Notes under the pieces: generated by a model
The model's input: only the letters and a program-made list of their open reading frames with translations
Databases searched by the model: none
What the model was told of the DNA's origin: nothing
Program-made: the position numbers and the translations under genes
Assembly: GCA_023436685.1 (NCBI GenBank)
Contig: JAEZIL010000158.1
Location: 1 to 5,924 of the forward strand
Reading direction: 5' to 3'
Length of the DNA: 5,924 nucleotides
DNA from: Bacteroidota bacterium
GTDB taxonomy: Bacteria; Bacteroidota; Bacteroidia; Chitinophagales; Chitinophagaceae
Shown: positions 5,632 through 5,924 of the stretch, in pieces
How the letters are laid out: every line of letters begins with the position of its first letter
Position numbering within the stretch: the stretch's first letter is position 1

Positions 5632-5677
5632 ATAAATATTTGCAAGCTAAATTAACGAAACAAGGTATAACCTGTTA

Positions 5678-5924
5678 TTAGTTTAACTGAGGATTTATTG
5701 GAAGATTTAGTAAATACTCAAATTCTTTGCCTAAAGTACGTACAGCAGCCTTCCACATTTCATCTGTATCTGTTTCAAAAAGAATATGATCTGCAAAGTC
5801 GGTTACGATCCACGACCTTTGGTCTACCTCTTCTTGCAACTGGCCCTGAGACCATCCTGAATAACCTACAAAAAGCTGTAACAGATCTCTATCATAAGTA
5901 TTGGAGGCTAATATTGTTTGGAGT
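5678..5924 (-). CDS. yqgE: YqgE/AlgH family protein (DUF179/UPF0301), C-terminal part
   Basis: The frame runs in from the right edge and ends at TAA (5680-5678); 81 C-terminal residues are visible and the N-terminus is outside. The diagnostic piece is Leu-Phe-Val-Gly-Tyr-Ser-Gly-Trp-Ser-Gln-Gly-Gln-Leu (visible residues 17-29) followed by Glu-Glu-Val and Ser-Trp-Ile-Val (38-40 region). This is the conserved GYxGWxxGQLxxE core of the YqgE/AlgH family. The tail has the usual Met-Trp-Lys-Ala-Ala (56-60) and ends shortly after Leu-Gly-Lys-Glu-Phe. The biochemical role of the family is not established; AlgH was named after alginate regulation in Pseudomonas. It is the first of the same-strand genes leading into uvrC. 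Confidence 0.9.
   Translation of the reverse strand, partial: LQTILASNTYDRDLLQLFVGYSGWSQGQLQEEVDQRSWIVTDFADHILFETDTDEMWKAAVRTLGKEFEYLLNLPINPQLN

Overview
The window looks like chromosomal DNA from a member of the Bacteroidota, possibly a Chitinophagaceae- or Sphingobacteriales-like lineage. The evidence is an AT-rich composition, start codons without Shine-Dalgarno sequences, two exact matches to the Bacteroidota -7 promoter box (TAnnTTTG) just upstream of starts, and typical families of the phylum: a lipoprotein beginning Cys-Ala-Asn-x-x-Pro-Pro-x-Gly-Gly, a DUF983 membrane protein, and a stand-alone biotin carboxylase with a C-terminal tail. The assignment rests on these features alone, with no database comparison.

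Layout. The left edge (1-117, minus) holds the first 39 codons of a lipoprotein. It is divergent, across a 79-base gap, from an exported thioredoxin-dependent-type glutathione peroxidase (197-754, plus). A strong symmetrical terminator (753-790) separates the peroxidase from a convergent gene for a small secreted His/Pro-rich protein (811-1068, minus). A second terminator (1136-1169, minus) closes the transcript that arrives from the right.

From 1191 to the right edge every gene is on the minus strand. In transcription order they are the C-terminal part of a YqgE/AlgH-family protein (5678-5924), an unrecognised lipoprotein (5053-5631), uvrC (3195-5033), a DUF983 zinc-ribbon membrane protein (2717-3127) and a biotin carboxylase, accC type (1191-2678). 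The gaps are 46, 19, 67 and 38 bases. The lipoprotein and uvrC are probably cotranscribed. DUF983 appears to have its own -7 box and so may start a second unit with accC. The genes do not form an obvious pathway: DNA repair, acyl-CoA carboxylation and envelope proteins sit next to each other, as is common in Bacteroidota.

No mobile element, tRNA, rRNA, CRISPR array or phage gene was seen. No convincing new multi-gene system is present. The most interesting items are the His-rich secreted protein with its in-gene 9-bp repeat, the unrecognised lipoprotein in front of uvrC, the start-site correction of the DUF983 gene, and the altered active-site loop of the exported peroxidase. No stretch longer than about 125 bases lacks a gene.
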